From: Exophiala sp. HKRS030
Lineage: Eukaryota; Ascomycota; Eurotiomycetes; Chaetothyriales; Herpotrichiellaceae
Direction: 5' to 3'
Assembly (NCBI GenBank): GCA_023897205.1
Contig: JAHWDD010000007.1
Location: 1,302,001-1,366,000 of the forward strand
Length of the DNA stretch: 64,000 nucleotides
The notes under the pieces are model-generated. The model was not told the DNA's origin and did not search any database. It was given only the letters and a program-made list of their open reading frames with translations. Position 1 is the stretch's first letter; every line of letters begins with the position of its first letter. The translations under genes were made by a program, and so were the position numbers. Of this stretch, positions 52,683-63,440 are shown one piece after another.

Positions 52683-53408
52683 TAATGTTCCGCGTTTGAA
52701 ACGAGCTTAGTGCTTTCGAGCCTCCCATGACACTTGTCCGCGCAAACTGCAAAATATGTAGACTTACTCTGCATGCACTTACCTGTACTTGGTATTGGAC
52801 TGCTGAGGAGTTGTTGCAGCATGATAATTCAAGTGTCAGTTGACGATATCAAGCAACAGATCCTTCATTTCTGGATCGCTGAGCAGTCTGTCTATGTGGT
52901 GGAGAAAAGCAGAAGACGAGAGGCTGAACGCGGGGGGTCGCGAGTCCCTGGAGAAATGGAGGAATGAACCCCACTCGGAAAGGGCCCACTCTTGGCGTCA
53001 TGGCTCCGTACCACCTACCTGGTAGCTAATGATATACATGTACGGAGTACAAGTATGATATATTGCCTTGTCCGCGGCTTCCGAGGCCGCCGGCACTAAT
53101 CTTCCAAATACGGGTTGAGAAGCCGCCCGAGATAATAGTGATATTGGTTACCTCGAGACTTTATCAACATGCTGCGTAGAAGGCTCACAGACCTCGGTAT
53201 AGCCAAAAGCATGAGAGGTTGTCACTTCCCTGATCCACCGCAATGGTATAGGCTGTCGAACCTTCCGTGTATAAAATGATTGTAAAGGACTACGTCTTAC
53301 GGTTCATTGGGAGATGAAAACGAATGTCTCACATCTTCTCTTAGTTTAGCCTGCATATCTGATTCATCGTCTCCTTTCTGCTGGCCTCTGCGTTGATAAC
53401 TAGCCCTG
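52683..53408. promoter_or_regulatory. divergent promoter: regulator / CoA ligase
   Basis: Contains CGGCTTCCG at 53075-53083, a CGG-N3-CCG site of the kind bound by Zn2Cys6 dimers, next to further CGG/CCG triplets up to 53091. There is a TATA box TATAAAA at 53270-53276, 133 bp before the ligase start, and TACGGAGTA at 53041-53049 inside an 11-bp stretch flanked by GTAC-like ends. Binding is inference. Confidence 0.4.
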
Positions 53409-55247
53409 ATGCCTTACAAGTCCCGCTGGCGGATTGACATCCCTCGATGTTCACTGCCGACATTTCTCTTCGGATCCTCTGCCAACCTTCCCCATGTCCC
53501 TTCGAACCCTGAAAAAGTGTGCCTCGCTGAAGCAGCTCGGCCAGATACCCATTTCCTAACCCGGGGCACATACCAGCTCTGGTGTCAACGTTTTGCCCTG
53601 GGGCTACAGCAATCAGGGCTTTTCGAAGCAGGGGATCGACTTCTGCTTTTCAGCCCGAATAGCATTTTTGTACCAGTTGTATTCATGGGCACTTTGTTTG
53701 CTGGCGGTATCTTCACCGGAGCAAATCCATCCTATACAGCCCAAGAGCTAGCCTATCAGTTACGTAACTCAGAGGCTGCTCTGTTGCTATGTCATACCTC
53801 TAGCATTGAAACGGGCGTGCAAGCAGCAAAGATGTCAGGACTGGATCTATCACGGGTCTTTGTCTTTGATGACTCCATCCTTGACGGCGCAGGGACTCCG
53901 TCTCACGGTGCTGGCTACTGGAGCCGCTTGGTTTCCTACGATCTCAAGAAAGCGGAGCTGTTCGCCTGGCCTGACCTTACCGGTCCTGAAGAATGGAATA
54001 CTACATTGGCCTTGAATTATTCATCGGGCACTACTGGGCTCCCTAAAGGAGTAGAAGTCACTCATCTCAACTACATTGCCAACACATTACAGACCAGCCA
54101 AACAGTCCAAAATCATCCAGACTACGAAAAGAGGAGACTCAATTCCGCATCTCTTGCATATCTCCCACTGTATCACGCATATGGCCAAACCGTGTATATC
54201 GCTCTCTATTTTCACCAGGAGCGTACGGCATACGTAATGCCAAAATTCGACTTCATCAAGATGCTGGAGTATTCGGAAAGGTTCAAAGTGTCAGACATGA
54301 ACCTTGTGCCTCCTATTGCTGTAGCCTTGGCCAAACATCCAGACGTTGAGAAGTACGATCTAAGCAACGTCAGTTTTCTGGGATGTGGTGCTGCACCCCT
54401 CAGCAGAGAGATCGCCGAGCAAGTTGAGAACAGGCTGAACAAGAACCGTAAAGATGAAGATAGGCTGAACCTGAGACAGGGATGGGGTATGACTGAGTGG
54501 GTGACATCTGCTTACAATGACTGTGGAGGTGGGCTGATTGAGTCTCCAGATGTACCTGCTCTCTACTTTACCCGGATATCAATGAAGAGATTACCACAAA
54601 TACTGTAGGAGAGCCCAATGCGAACTGCGAAGCCATGATTGTCAACGAAATCACCGGAGAGGAAATCACAGCTCGTGGTCCCGGAGCGAAGGGAGAACTG
54701 TGGTGCCGGGGCGAAAATGTCATGAAAGGGTAAGGTTGAATGTGTTGAGGCTTATACGAGATGACCTGTGACCCCTTAGTGCTAACCTCCATCATTTTGT
54801 AGCTACTGGAGAAATCCGAAAGCCACGGCCGAAACTCTCACTCCGGATGGATGGTTGAAGTCGGGAGACATCGCCTACGTCTCTGAGCAAGGCCAATTTG
54901 TCATTGTCGACCGTATTAAGGAGCTCATCAAGGTCAAAGGTCACCAGGTAGCACCTGCTGAGCTCGAGGCTCTGTTACTTGAGCACCCTGCCATTGCTGA
55001 TGTGGCTGTGGTTGGAATGTCTACACCTGACGGCGACGAGGCTCCCCGGGCATTTGTGGTCAGCCAAGGGAAGGTGGACGAGAAAGAAGTCAAGGACTTC
55101 GTGGCTTCGAGAGTGGTCAGATACAAACATCTCACTGGTGGTGTTACATTCGTCAACGAGATCCCAAAGAATCCGAGTGGGAAGATTCTGAGGAGGCAAC
55201 TGAAAGACCGGTACAAGGACACTACATCTGCAGGAGCAAGATTGTAG
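53409..55247 (+). CDS. acyl/aryl-CoA ligase, 4-coumarate:CoA ligase-like
   Basis: Three exons: 53409-54496, 54550-54729, 54803-55247, giving 570 aa. It is an ANL-superfamily adenylate-forming enzyme: the AMP-binding signature is ALNYSSGTTGLPKGVEVTH; the A5-like motif GWGMTE is followed directly by the splice to CTCSLLYPD; the hinge region is DGWLKSGDIAY with VDRIKELIKVKGHQVAP; and the catalytic lysine motif is PKNPSGKILRRQLKD. It should convert a carboxylic acid plus ATP and CoA to the acyl-CoA. The family is closest to 4-coumarate/aryl-CoA ligases, but chain specificity is not readable. The C-terminus GARL ends in Ala-Arg-Leu, an acceptable type 1 peroxisomal targeting signal, so peroxisomal location is likely. 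The first intron (53 nt) uses donor GTGGGT. The gene is divergent from the Zn2Cys6 regulator gene. Confidence 0.93.
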
Positions 55248-55792
55248 CTTGTAGCTTTTTGAGTAGTAGTATTGACCGTTAGAGCTACCATATCATCTAT
55301 CACCATAGTCTGAAGTTCATTCTGTCTGTATTTCCTGGCCCCGGATCTCCTACATAGTCACTGTTTCGTCCGTATTCTTCCCACTTTTTCCAAAAGCCTA
55401 GATGATGGCTAGGGGTAGGTAGTAGATACTGCGAGGGTTTGGCTCTGTGACTCGAGCAGCGACTTCAAGGCGAGACCTTCCAACCTGCCGGCTGTTGAGC
55501 CTTGTTTGCCCATAGTCTGGCTCCCGTCGAGCCTAAAGATATCAAGTTCCCCACTATGGAACATGGTGATTCGGCCCCTTCTTCCCCACGGGGTCGAACC
55601 CACGTTTTCTTGGTACGAAGCCGAGGCCTGTTTCGGGTTTGTATTGCCTATTCCGGCGTACCATGGCAATGGATAAAGAGTGAGTCCCAGGCAGGAGGGA
55701 TCGAATGCTACTTTTTGATAGAGCACAAGACGATCCGGGATAGTTAATTTTCTCTACCGTTCTAAGCATTGCACGGACGGAAAGATAGTACC
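55248..55792. other. intergenic, 545 bp (MFS transporter promoter)
   Basis: Between the CoA ligase stop and the MFS start, both plus strand. A tRNA-like T-arm near 55585 was examined and rejected. No gene seen. Confidence 0.5.
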
Positions 55793-58306
55793 ATGTCGAT
55801 GTTGAAAGAAGACACCATGGTCCAAAATGATCATGCGGAAACCGTTGAAGTAGACGGCGCTGCCCTCCATGACCCAGCTGAGAATGAGCTGGATGCCTAC
55901 GAACGTCGCCCAGTCGACTTTTGGACGGTCATGGCATGCGTGGTATGTTTTGCCTGAGGAGTCGATCCCTTTATAAATCTATTTTTTGATTGTCGTTGGC
56001 TTACCGATATGGCTCCGTTGCAGGCTCTAGCATTTACCTACGAAGCATGCCTCTTCTCGTTTGTCCTCCCCGCCGCGATCTTGTTGACCATCAATGCCGA
56101 CGTTGGTCCATCGACCGCCATCACATGGACGGCGACTGCTTGGTCTCTAGCCGCCGCGGTCATCACAACCGTGGCAGGACGTTGTAGCGACATTTTCGGT
56201 CGTCGAAATTTCTTCATTACTGGAAACGTCTTGGGACTTATAGGTGAGCACCAGTGGTTGAGTCAAATTCCGCAGAGGTTTTTGTTGATCGGCCACAAGG
56301 CTGCATCGTCGCGTCTCGCGCAAAGTCGGTAGGTACCGTCATCGCGGGATCTACCTTGATGGTAAGCATTTCATGGAGGAAAGTGATACCTCACAGCCTG
56401 ACGTTGTCCTAGGGAGTTGGTGCAGGACTACAGCAATTGGCTTTCGCAGCTTCAAACGAAGTCGTTCCCAAGAAATGGCGAGGTACCGTCGTTGCGTGCC
56501 TCAATCTGGCAGCGGTCCCTGGCTCAGCTTTCGGCTCGGTCATAGGTACGCGGTAGTCTTTTGACCCTCATGATGGGACTTGGCTGATATTCGGCTCTCT
56601 AGCTTATGCTCTGGTGGCCAGCTTGACCTGGCGTTGGGCATTCTACTTGGGTGCCATAGCAAATGGGTTTGCTCTGACCTTGATCACGGTCTTTTACTGG
56701 CCTCCTACCTTCCTCGATATCCACCGAGATGGTAAAACTCGTCTACAGCAGATCAAAGAGCTGGATTTTGTTGGACTACTACTTTACGGAGGTGGCCTAA
56801 CGAGCTTTCTTCTGGGCATTTCATGGGGAGACAATCCATATTCATGGACGAGCGGGACAGTTCTTGCGCCTCTCATCATCGGAAGTACGAATCGCTGGTC
56901 AGCGCCTTTGGACGGGCCAACGCTAATCGATGTACAGTCTTTACTGTCATGGTCTTTTTTCCACTATGGGAGATATACAGCTCCGAAAAGATCGCCAAAC
57001 TGTGTCCTCCTGCAATGTTCCGAAACGTGCGAGGATTCTGTGTTCCGCTTTCTGCCTGTTTCCTAGGAGGGATGATGGTGCGTGCCTACGATACTTTGGG
57101 GTTGGCTCGTGCCGTCTGACGGAGCTCTAGTTCATGGGTCTTCAAGTTCTCTGGCCTCAAGGTAAGCTTTTTCACGCCTGGGATCACCCGAGAGGGATTC
57201 TTGCTAATCCTTTGTGAAGAGGTACAGCTTCTCTTCACAACTGTTCCAAGACAGGTCGGCTGGTACAGCCTCTCCTACAATGCATCAGCACTCCGTAAGC
57301 ACATCGACATTTGATACTTTGTTTGTTCTTGCTGACTCTGCCGACACCACACAGTCGGTGGTGTCATCGTCGGTAGCCTTTTCGCCCTGATCAAAAGGAC
57401 AAATATCCAGTATCTGGTGGTCATTGCAATTCAAACCATCTTCATTGGTGCGATGTCAAGTGTCACCCAGCACACACCTGCGCGAGCCGTTGCATTCGTG
57501 GCGGTGGCTTCATTTGCTGTAGGCGCACAGCAGGTGGTTGGCCTGCTCATTATACAGTTTGGAGCTGAGGATCATCAGATTGGCGTTGCTACTGGGTGTG
57601 TTAAGCAGACCCTAACTCTCTTCGGGGACGACACCACTGACTGTCTTATTCTTCGCTCAAAGACTAGCAGGGTCGGTCCGAGCGACGGGTGGTGCCATTG
57701 CTATTGCAATTTATAGCAGTGTTCTACACTCCAAGGTCGCTCAAAATCTTGCCACCAAGGTTGCTTCTGCCGTCATTCGAGCTGGACTTCCTCCAGCTAT
57801 GGTGGAACCATTCATCGGTTGGTGTATCCACTCCTCCAGTCACCGAATCATCCTCCTGACTTTTAGTAGCGGCGCTTGTAACTGGTCAAATTGACTCTTT
57901 AGGGACAATGGAAGGGGTCACTCCAGCTATCATCGCGGCTGGTGTCGACGCACAACGATATGTTTACGCTGACGGGTTCCGAACCGTCTTCCTCGTGAGC
58001 ATTGCTTTTGGAGGTAAGTGGCCTCGAATCCCACGTGTTTCCTGTCGGTCGAACGTTCGGATACTGAGTTTATAACTTTTGTAGTCCTCGCGTGTATTGC
58101 TGCGGCATTCGTGTCCAGTGTGGACCACAAATTGACAAGGCATGTCCCTTGAGAGGTGGCTTACGTATCATGTCACACGATAGAACTGATAATTTTTCAG
58201 GCAAACCGTTGCGCACGTACACAAGCCACACTTGACTGGACATGGAAAGGAACAAGTAATCTCTGAGAAACTGGCAGACGACAGCAACGTTGCACGTCAT
58301 GCATGA
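55793..58306 (+). CDS. MFS transporter, TRI12/siderophore-type drug:H+ antiporter
   Basis: Thirteen exons: 55793-55942, 56024-56243, 56300-56361, 56413-56545, 56603-56884, 56938-57077, 57131-57161, 57220-57294, 57355-57595, 57663-57817, 57867-58013, 58085-58139, 58201-58306; 598 aa, every junction keeps frame. After a 45-residue acidic N-terminus there are about 14 hydrophobic helices. The family motif GRCSDIFGRRNFFITGN follows helix 2, then GVGAGLQQLAFAASNEVVPK. These mark the TRI12 branch of the major facilitator superfamily (trichothecene efflux pumps, siderophore-iron transporters). The last intron is GC-AG (donor AAG/GCATGT); reading through it would end the protein at HVP, whereas splicing gives the conserved-looking tail VAHVHKPHLTGHG. 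Likely a plasma-membrane exporter or importer for the neighbouring pathway; the substrate is unknown. Confidence 0.9.
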
Positions 58307-58819
58307 TTAGGTCTCCAGTAGGCAGCGACAGTAAGCTTGGGGTGAGCGCTGTTGGGAATCCAGGCGACCACAGAGATGTTGACAATTATCTTCTGTGTAA
58401 TATGCCTTCAACAGGTATCCGATCCTTCTGAGGAAGACAATGCCGCGGATGTGCATTAAGAAAAAGAACGGCAAGATGGTGATCTGCTAGGTTCAACAAG
58501 CTACAAGTTTCTACATGGAGAGACAGAGATAGTGTCCAAGATAGATCCTCTGCCTTAGCTTCTTCAGTTGCCCATGCTTTGACGACTCTGATAATAACCT
58601 GGCCATTGCACAACAAAGCCTTGAGCGTCAATTGCATGAAAGAGTATTCCAATGACAGATCTAGCACAGTACTCGGTTCTCTTGAGAGGTTCTCTCGAGT
58701 CACATGGGTTTTCAATCAAAAGCCACCCTAGTTCTACCTCAAGATTCTACCTAGGTATTTGTCGCAGTACAACTCTGAAAGCCTGACGGACGTAGATGTT
58801 TTCCTTTCCCGCCCGGTTG
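58307..58819. other. convergent 3' intergenic, 513 bp
   Basis: Between the MFS (plus) and CoA-transferase (minus) stops. No gene seen. Confidence 0.5.
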
Positions 58820-60664
58820 CTAAATCACGATCTCGGTCGTCAAGTCTTCTGGCCATTTTGGAGCGTCTCTGCCATTTCCTCTCGTGCCCACGTTATACTT
58901 CAGCACGACTTCGTCGTCGTCGAACTTTATGATTGGCTTGACTGTCCTGAAGACAGACCCTACGGCCTTATTCTCTCGATCTTCGAAAAAGGACGGGTCC
59001 AGTAGGGGCATGCCGCCACTCTTTTGTAAAATCATGCCAAAATACTCACGCAAAGTGTAGTTCATGCCGTGGTACGATCTGCTCGATGTGAAATCAATTA
59101 GCTCTCATTCGGTCACAAGTCCCGGAATTTCCTTTGGGTTGAGATGACCATACCGAAATACTCTCGCTCCATTGCGATTCCAGACGTCCTCCCAAATTTT
59201 GCCGGGATATTCACCGACCTCATCCGCCAGCCACTGATTGTAGTAGTTCAACGACAGGTCGACGTTGTAGCTACCGCCCGTTTCCGCCCTCTGTATCAGG
59301 GCGGATAAGACGGCGACGACGCCCGCTATGCCAACCATGTAGTCACTATTGGGGAAGATAGGCGTCACGGCCTCATTCTCCTTCAACCCCATCGCGCGTC
59401 CAAAGCCCGCCGAGATACCCACGCAGGCATCGCTGATTTGTTGCCAGCCCGATCGGCCGCTCCACGGACCGTCCCAGCCGTAGGTATTCGAACGGACCGA
59501 GACGATACCTCTGTCACGGTTTCTGACCAGGTCGATGATCGCATCTTGGCTGAACCCGTGCTTGTCCAATACCCCAGGTCTGTACCCTTGGACAACCACA
59601 TCCGCTTCACGAATGAGGTCGCGCAACCTCTCCTTTCCTTCGTCGGTGGTCAAATCGAGGCTGCACTGCCATTTACCCCAACTCATGTCGACGGCCAGTA
59701 CTGTGAAGTCTGCAATGTTAGGTGAAGTGACACGCATGACACTGGCACCGAGCTCGGCCAATCCCCTCGTCACTGCCGGTGCAGCGATGACTCGAGTCAG
59801 ATCCACCACTTTTAATCCTGCGAGGGGTCGACCGGGAGAGGATTCCTCCGTGGCCGGCCACCAGCAAGGTCTGTGGGATTCATGACGCGTGACTCGGCGT
59901 AGCTTGAACAGCCCAATATCTGTATTTGCCCTGCCGTGCTCGGTGGTCCTAAAGGAATCGACTGTTTCACAAATGACTCCAGCCTGCTTGTACACATCTG
60001 ACGCAAGATGCTGCATCCGCTCCGAGTCAATGGTTGCAAGTCGTTCAATAAAGGGCTTCATGGCGTCGTCCCAAGTCCTCAGCTCAGGCCTGTCCAGAGG
60101 CAGACCGATACTGTTCAATGTCGGGTCGGGATTCATGCTCCCATGGAGTTGAAAGAATCGACCATCCTTGGTGCGATAGATTCCCGTGGCACACTGCCTG
60201 TAGAGAGACGAACTCATCTTGTGAAAGTCATAGTTCGGGAACAAGTCATCAAGTCGTTGGACGTTCTGACTGGTCAGGCTGATGGAGTGCTCCGTATCTG
60301 GGTCGATGGTCCAAACGAAAGCAGACATGAAAAATAACTGCGCGTGGTCGGTGTTGATCCGAGCCCCCTTCAGCTCGGCTCCATACCTCCGTTTTACCAG
60401 GGCCGAAATCACACAGGCTTCCAGTCCCTTTAGGCTTGCGGCGGATTCGGCGAACCTCCAGTTGATGGCGAGCGTGGGTAAAGGTGACCCCTCGAAAGAG
60501 ATACGGGATGCAAAATTACGTGCCTCGTGGGGGAGCTGATTGTTGAACCTCGGATTCCCAAGCAGTGATTGTTCTAAGAGTTTCTTCGACTCCGACTGAA
60601 TCGAATACGACTCAATGGTTGAGTTGATGGTCCCTGCCATTGTCATTGGGTCAAGTGGGCGCAT
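58820..60664 (-). CDS. family III CoA-transferase (CaiB/BaiF)
   Basis: Two exons, 60664-59154 and 59078-58820, joined over a 75-nt intron with donor GTATGG and acceptor GAGCAG; 589 aa. The C-terminal half carries the family III hallmark: AGLKVVDLTRVIAAPAVTRG, LAELGASVMRV, then VDMSWGKWQCSLDLTTDEG and EADVVVQGYRPGVLDKHG, then IVSVRSNTYGWDGPWSGRSG. The N-terminal half is a second, diverged CaiB-like unit, as in other double-length fungal members. The enzyme should move CoA between carboxylates through an aspartyl-CoA anhydride; the donor and acceptor acids are unknown. Start taken at the first ATG (60664); ATGs at 60646 and 60640 are possible. Its pairing with a CoA ligase nearby suggests two routes to the same CoA ester (inference). 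Confidence 0.9.
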
Positions 60665-61206
60665 CAATGGTGATCAAGAACCAGAAAACCTGGGCGTTGA
60701 GCTGTTTTTCAAGTAAATTTTGGGTGTCGCTCTCCTTTGCCCAAGGAGAGACCATCATCCCAGGCCGTACCACGCCAGGGAAAGTTCCGAAAATCGTGTG
60801 TCCGAGGGTATCACAGCCTGTAGCAGAAGTACTCAAAGCGGTCAAGCAGGCCTTGACTTGCATACCAGGATCCATGTTCATTGCCTCGAGCCGGTAGCCC
60901 TCGGTCTGCACCGGCCATCAACTTCCTAATTGGGCTGACCGGGGAACGTGGGTGGATCTCGTAGTCCATCCATCCCGATGATTATATTGGTTGCGGCTAC
61001 TACAGCCTTGAGCTCCTTCGGGTTTGCAGCTTGCCTTGCATTATATAATGATGAACAGAAGCGATGTTCACTCGTAGCTTATGTCATACCAGATATTCAT
61101 ATTCACCGTGAACATTATGTGATAGATGAGTGTTAGTATTCGCACTCTCGGAGCAAACCACTTAAAATTCTCCTCGAGATTAGGAAACTCTAGGGAAAAT
61201 ATCGAT
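60665..61206. other. intergenic, 542 bp (CoA-transferase promoter, MCO 3'UTR)
   Basis: Both flanking genes are on the minus strand. A CGG-N7-CGG arrangement (CGGTCTGCACCGG) lies at about 60902-60914, upstream of the CoA-transferase start, and could be a Zn2Cys6 site. No gene seen. Confidence 0.4.
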
Positions 61207-63440
61207 TTACCTCCGAGAACCCTTGTTTTCAATATCGCCACCAATTTGAAGACCCATAGCCATTCCACTCGCTTGATGAACCAAGATATGGCAGTGCAGC
61301 ATCCAGATGCCTTCGTTGTCCGTCCACAATCTGATCACTACGTGACCTCTTCTGGGGACACTAACTGTGTCTCTCCGAATAGGGTTCCGGGTGTTGAGGT
61401 GGAAATGAGAACTATGGTCACTACTGGATAGAGTGGTCGAGTAAGGATTGAAGCTGCCCCAGCCTCGATCCTCTGCTCGATGAGAACGCAAAACCCAGAA
61501 AGAATGTCCGTGTAAATGGAACGGATGAGCACCGTCATCAAGGTTGTTAATGATGATGTCGATACATGTGCCAGCTGAATAATTACCAGAGGAGGGATCA
61601 TTGCTCTTTGGCTTCTGCGGGAGTGGGATGTACGGAACAAGCTGGTTGCTGTTCCAATGATGACGAGGTAGAGAGATCAATGGTTGCCTCGGGCCTGTCG
61701 CAGAACCTGTCTGTGGAGACCACGATGTTCGATTGATGTATGACTTGGGATGATAAGAATTCAAGGCGAGCTTCTCAGTTTTGGTATAAATGACAATGGG
61801 TCCTTGACTTGGTTCTGGAAGCTTGAACGCGGCCTCGTCGTCCATCTTTCCGGTAGCTGACTCAAGGTCAAAGTGGATCAGCTCATCGTCATGATGTTCA
61901 GTGTAGACATGCTCGTGGGTCTCAGAGCGAGCCATTGGTCGATGAATCCTTGACACAGCTCTTGATCTCAGCAGAGGAAATTCTTGATTCGGGTTCAGGG
62001 CAGGGTTGGGAAGTTTAAAGTTTCTAGACACAGGTTCAGTAACAAGAAGTACATTGTCAGTTTACACGATCCTTACTCAGGGTCCAGTTGAATTTTGATC
62101 TTGGGCGATAGGATGGATGTCATCGTCCACTCAAGGAGGAGATCGATTCGTTCTCCTGGATAAAGTGTGCCTACCGAGTTGTATCGGCCGTTATCACCGA
62201 TGATGTTATCTCCATCCATCGATAGGGGCACGACTTTTGCCCCCTTGAACTGTAAGGTAAAGCCAGCGAGAGAGCTATCTTCCGTTATCCTGTGCTTCCG
62301 AGAAGAGGGATGTGTTGCATGGAATCTTACCCCACGTTGACAATCCTGAGACGAATCTTTCCTTCTTTTGAGTCCCTGTTCAAGATAGGAAGACTATCAG
62401 TGGATTTCACAGGCCTACAATCAACAGGCCGTGCTGGGATGGCCATTGAGCAGTTGAAGTGCCCTTTGCCATTGATAAGAAGAGAATCGGGTACAGGCTG
62501 TGCGAGTTTTAGCTGTCCACAGGGTCGATGGCCACCAATCAGGATGATTGCTTACCTCGTTTCCGATCGCGATGACACTGGTGAACCAAGTCAGTAGATC
62601 CTGCGCATTCTGGTGGTACCAGTCTCCAATCAATAGCAATGATTCGAAATGCAGTTTCTCTTCTTGACTGGCTATTGGCTGGTGCACGATAAAGCCTCCA
62701 TAGAGCCCATCTCCTCTTTGCAATTGTGAATGAGCGTGCCACCAAAAGGTCCCAGAAAACTCTTCGTTGACTTGGAACTCGTAGGTAAAGGTGTCCCCGG
62801 CCGAGATTGAGGACTGAGTGAAGCCAACAGCCCCGTCCATGTGGTTCGCGCTCTTCATTTCTAGTCCATGCCAATGAATAGCCAGTCCCTCGTTGTCAAG
62901 AGCATTGGTGACGTGAACAAATAGGAAATCGCCTGTTCGGCACTCGATTATCGGCCCTGGGAAAGCACCATTGACCAGATAGACATGCTTCTTGACTCCA
63001 TCTGGGTCTCGAATAGCAGACGTGATTGTGAAATTGTAGCTCAAGATCCGAGACTCTCGATAAACATGCTCTTCAGGGTGACATGGGATTGCCAACCCAT
63101 CGCTAGTTCGTTCATGTGCTATGAACTCTTTGGTTCGCGTTGAGAGGTTTCCAGTAGGACCATAACCCAGGTATACGAAGACTGAGACGAAGATTAAGAT
63201 CGCTAGCATTAGTAATGGTTTGGTTTCTATCTTGTTGGAACTTGTCGACTGCTGATATCCATGACTATCTTCGTCGGTCGAGCCTTGACCAGCACCCTGC
63301 TCTTCGCTATCAGGTGGAAATTGATCAATCTCTGCCACACGCGCTTCATCGTTCAGGGGCAGTCTCGCAGACTCATTAGAGGCCTTGTAGGTGTAGGTGG
63401 AATTTCTCCTGCTTAATCCCTCCGAATCATCATACTCCAT
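61207..63440 (-). CDS. multicopper oxidase with N-terminal membrane anchor
   Basis: Four exons: 63440-62556, 62497-62331, 62289-62077, 62023-61207, giving 693 aa. Introns are 58, 41 and 53 nt; the 41-nt one is very short, but reading through it meets TAA at once. Residues 1-72 are polar and acidic (no signal peptide), residues of about 75-93 form one transmembrane helix (LLMLAILIFVSVFVYLGYG), and the rest is three cupredoxin domains. Copper motifs are HWHG (189-192), HAHSQL (235-240), HPFHLHGHSF (588-597) and HCHILVHQASGM (665-676). The last supplies the T1 Cys-like position within the family pattern HCH and an axial Met. All four motifs are present, so oxidase activity with O2 reduction is expected. 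The substrate class (phenolic laccase-type or ferroxidase) is not settled; the residues typical of Fet3 were not identified. Confidence 0.9.

Noticed and set aside
55560..55690. tRNA-like T-arm (GGTTCGACC on the minus strand)
   Set aside because: The T-stem does not pair properly and no acceptor or anticodon stem can be formed around it.
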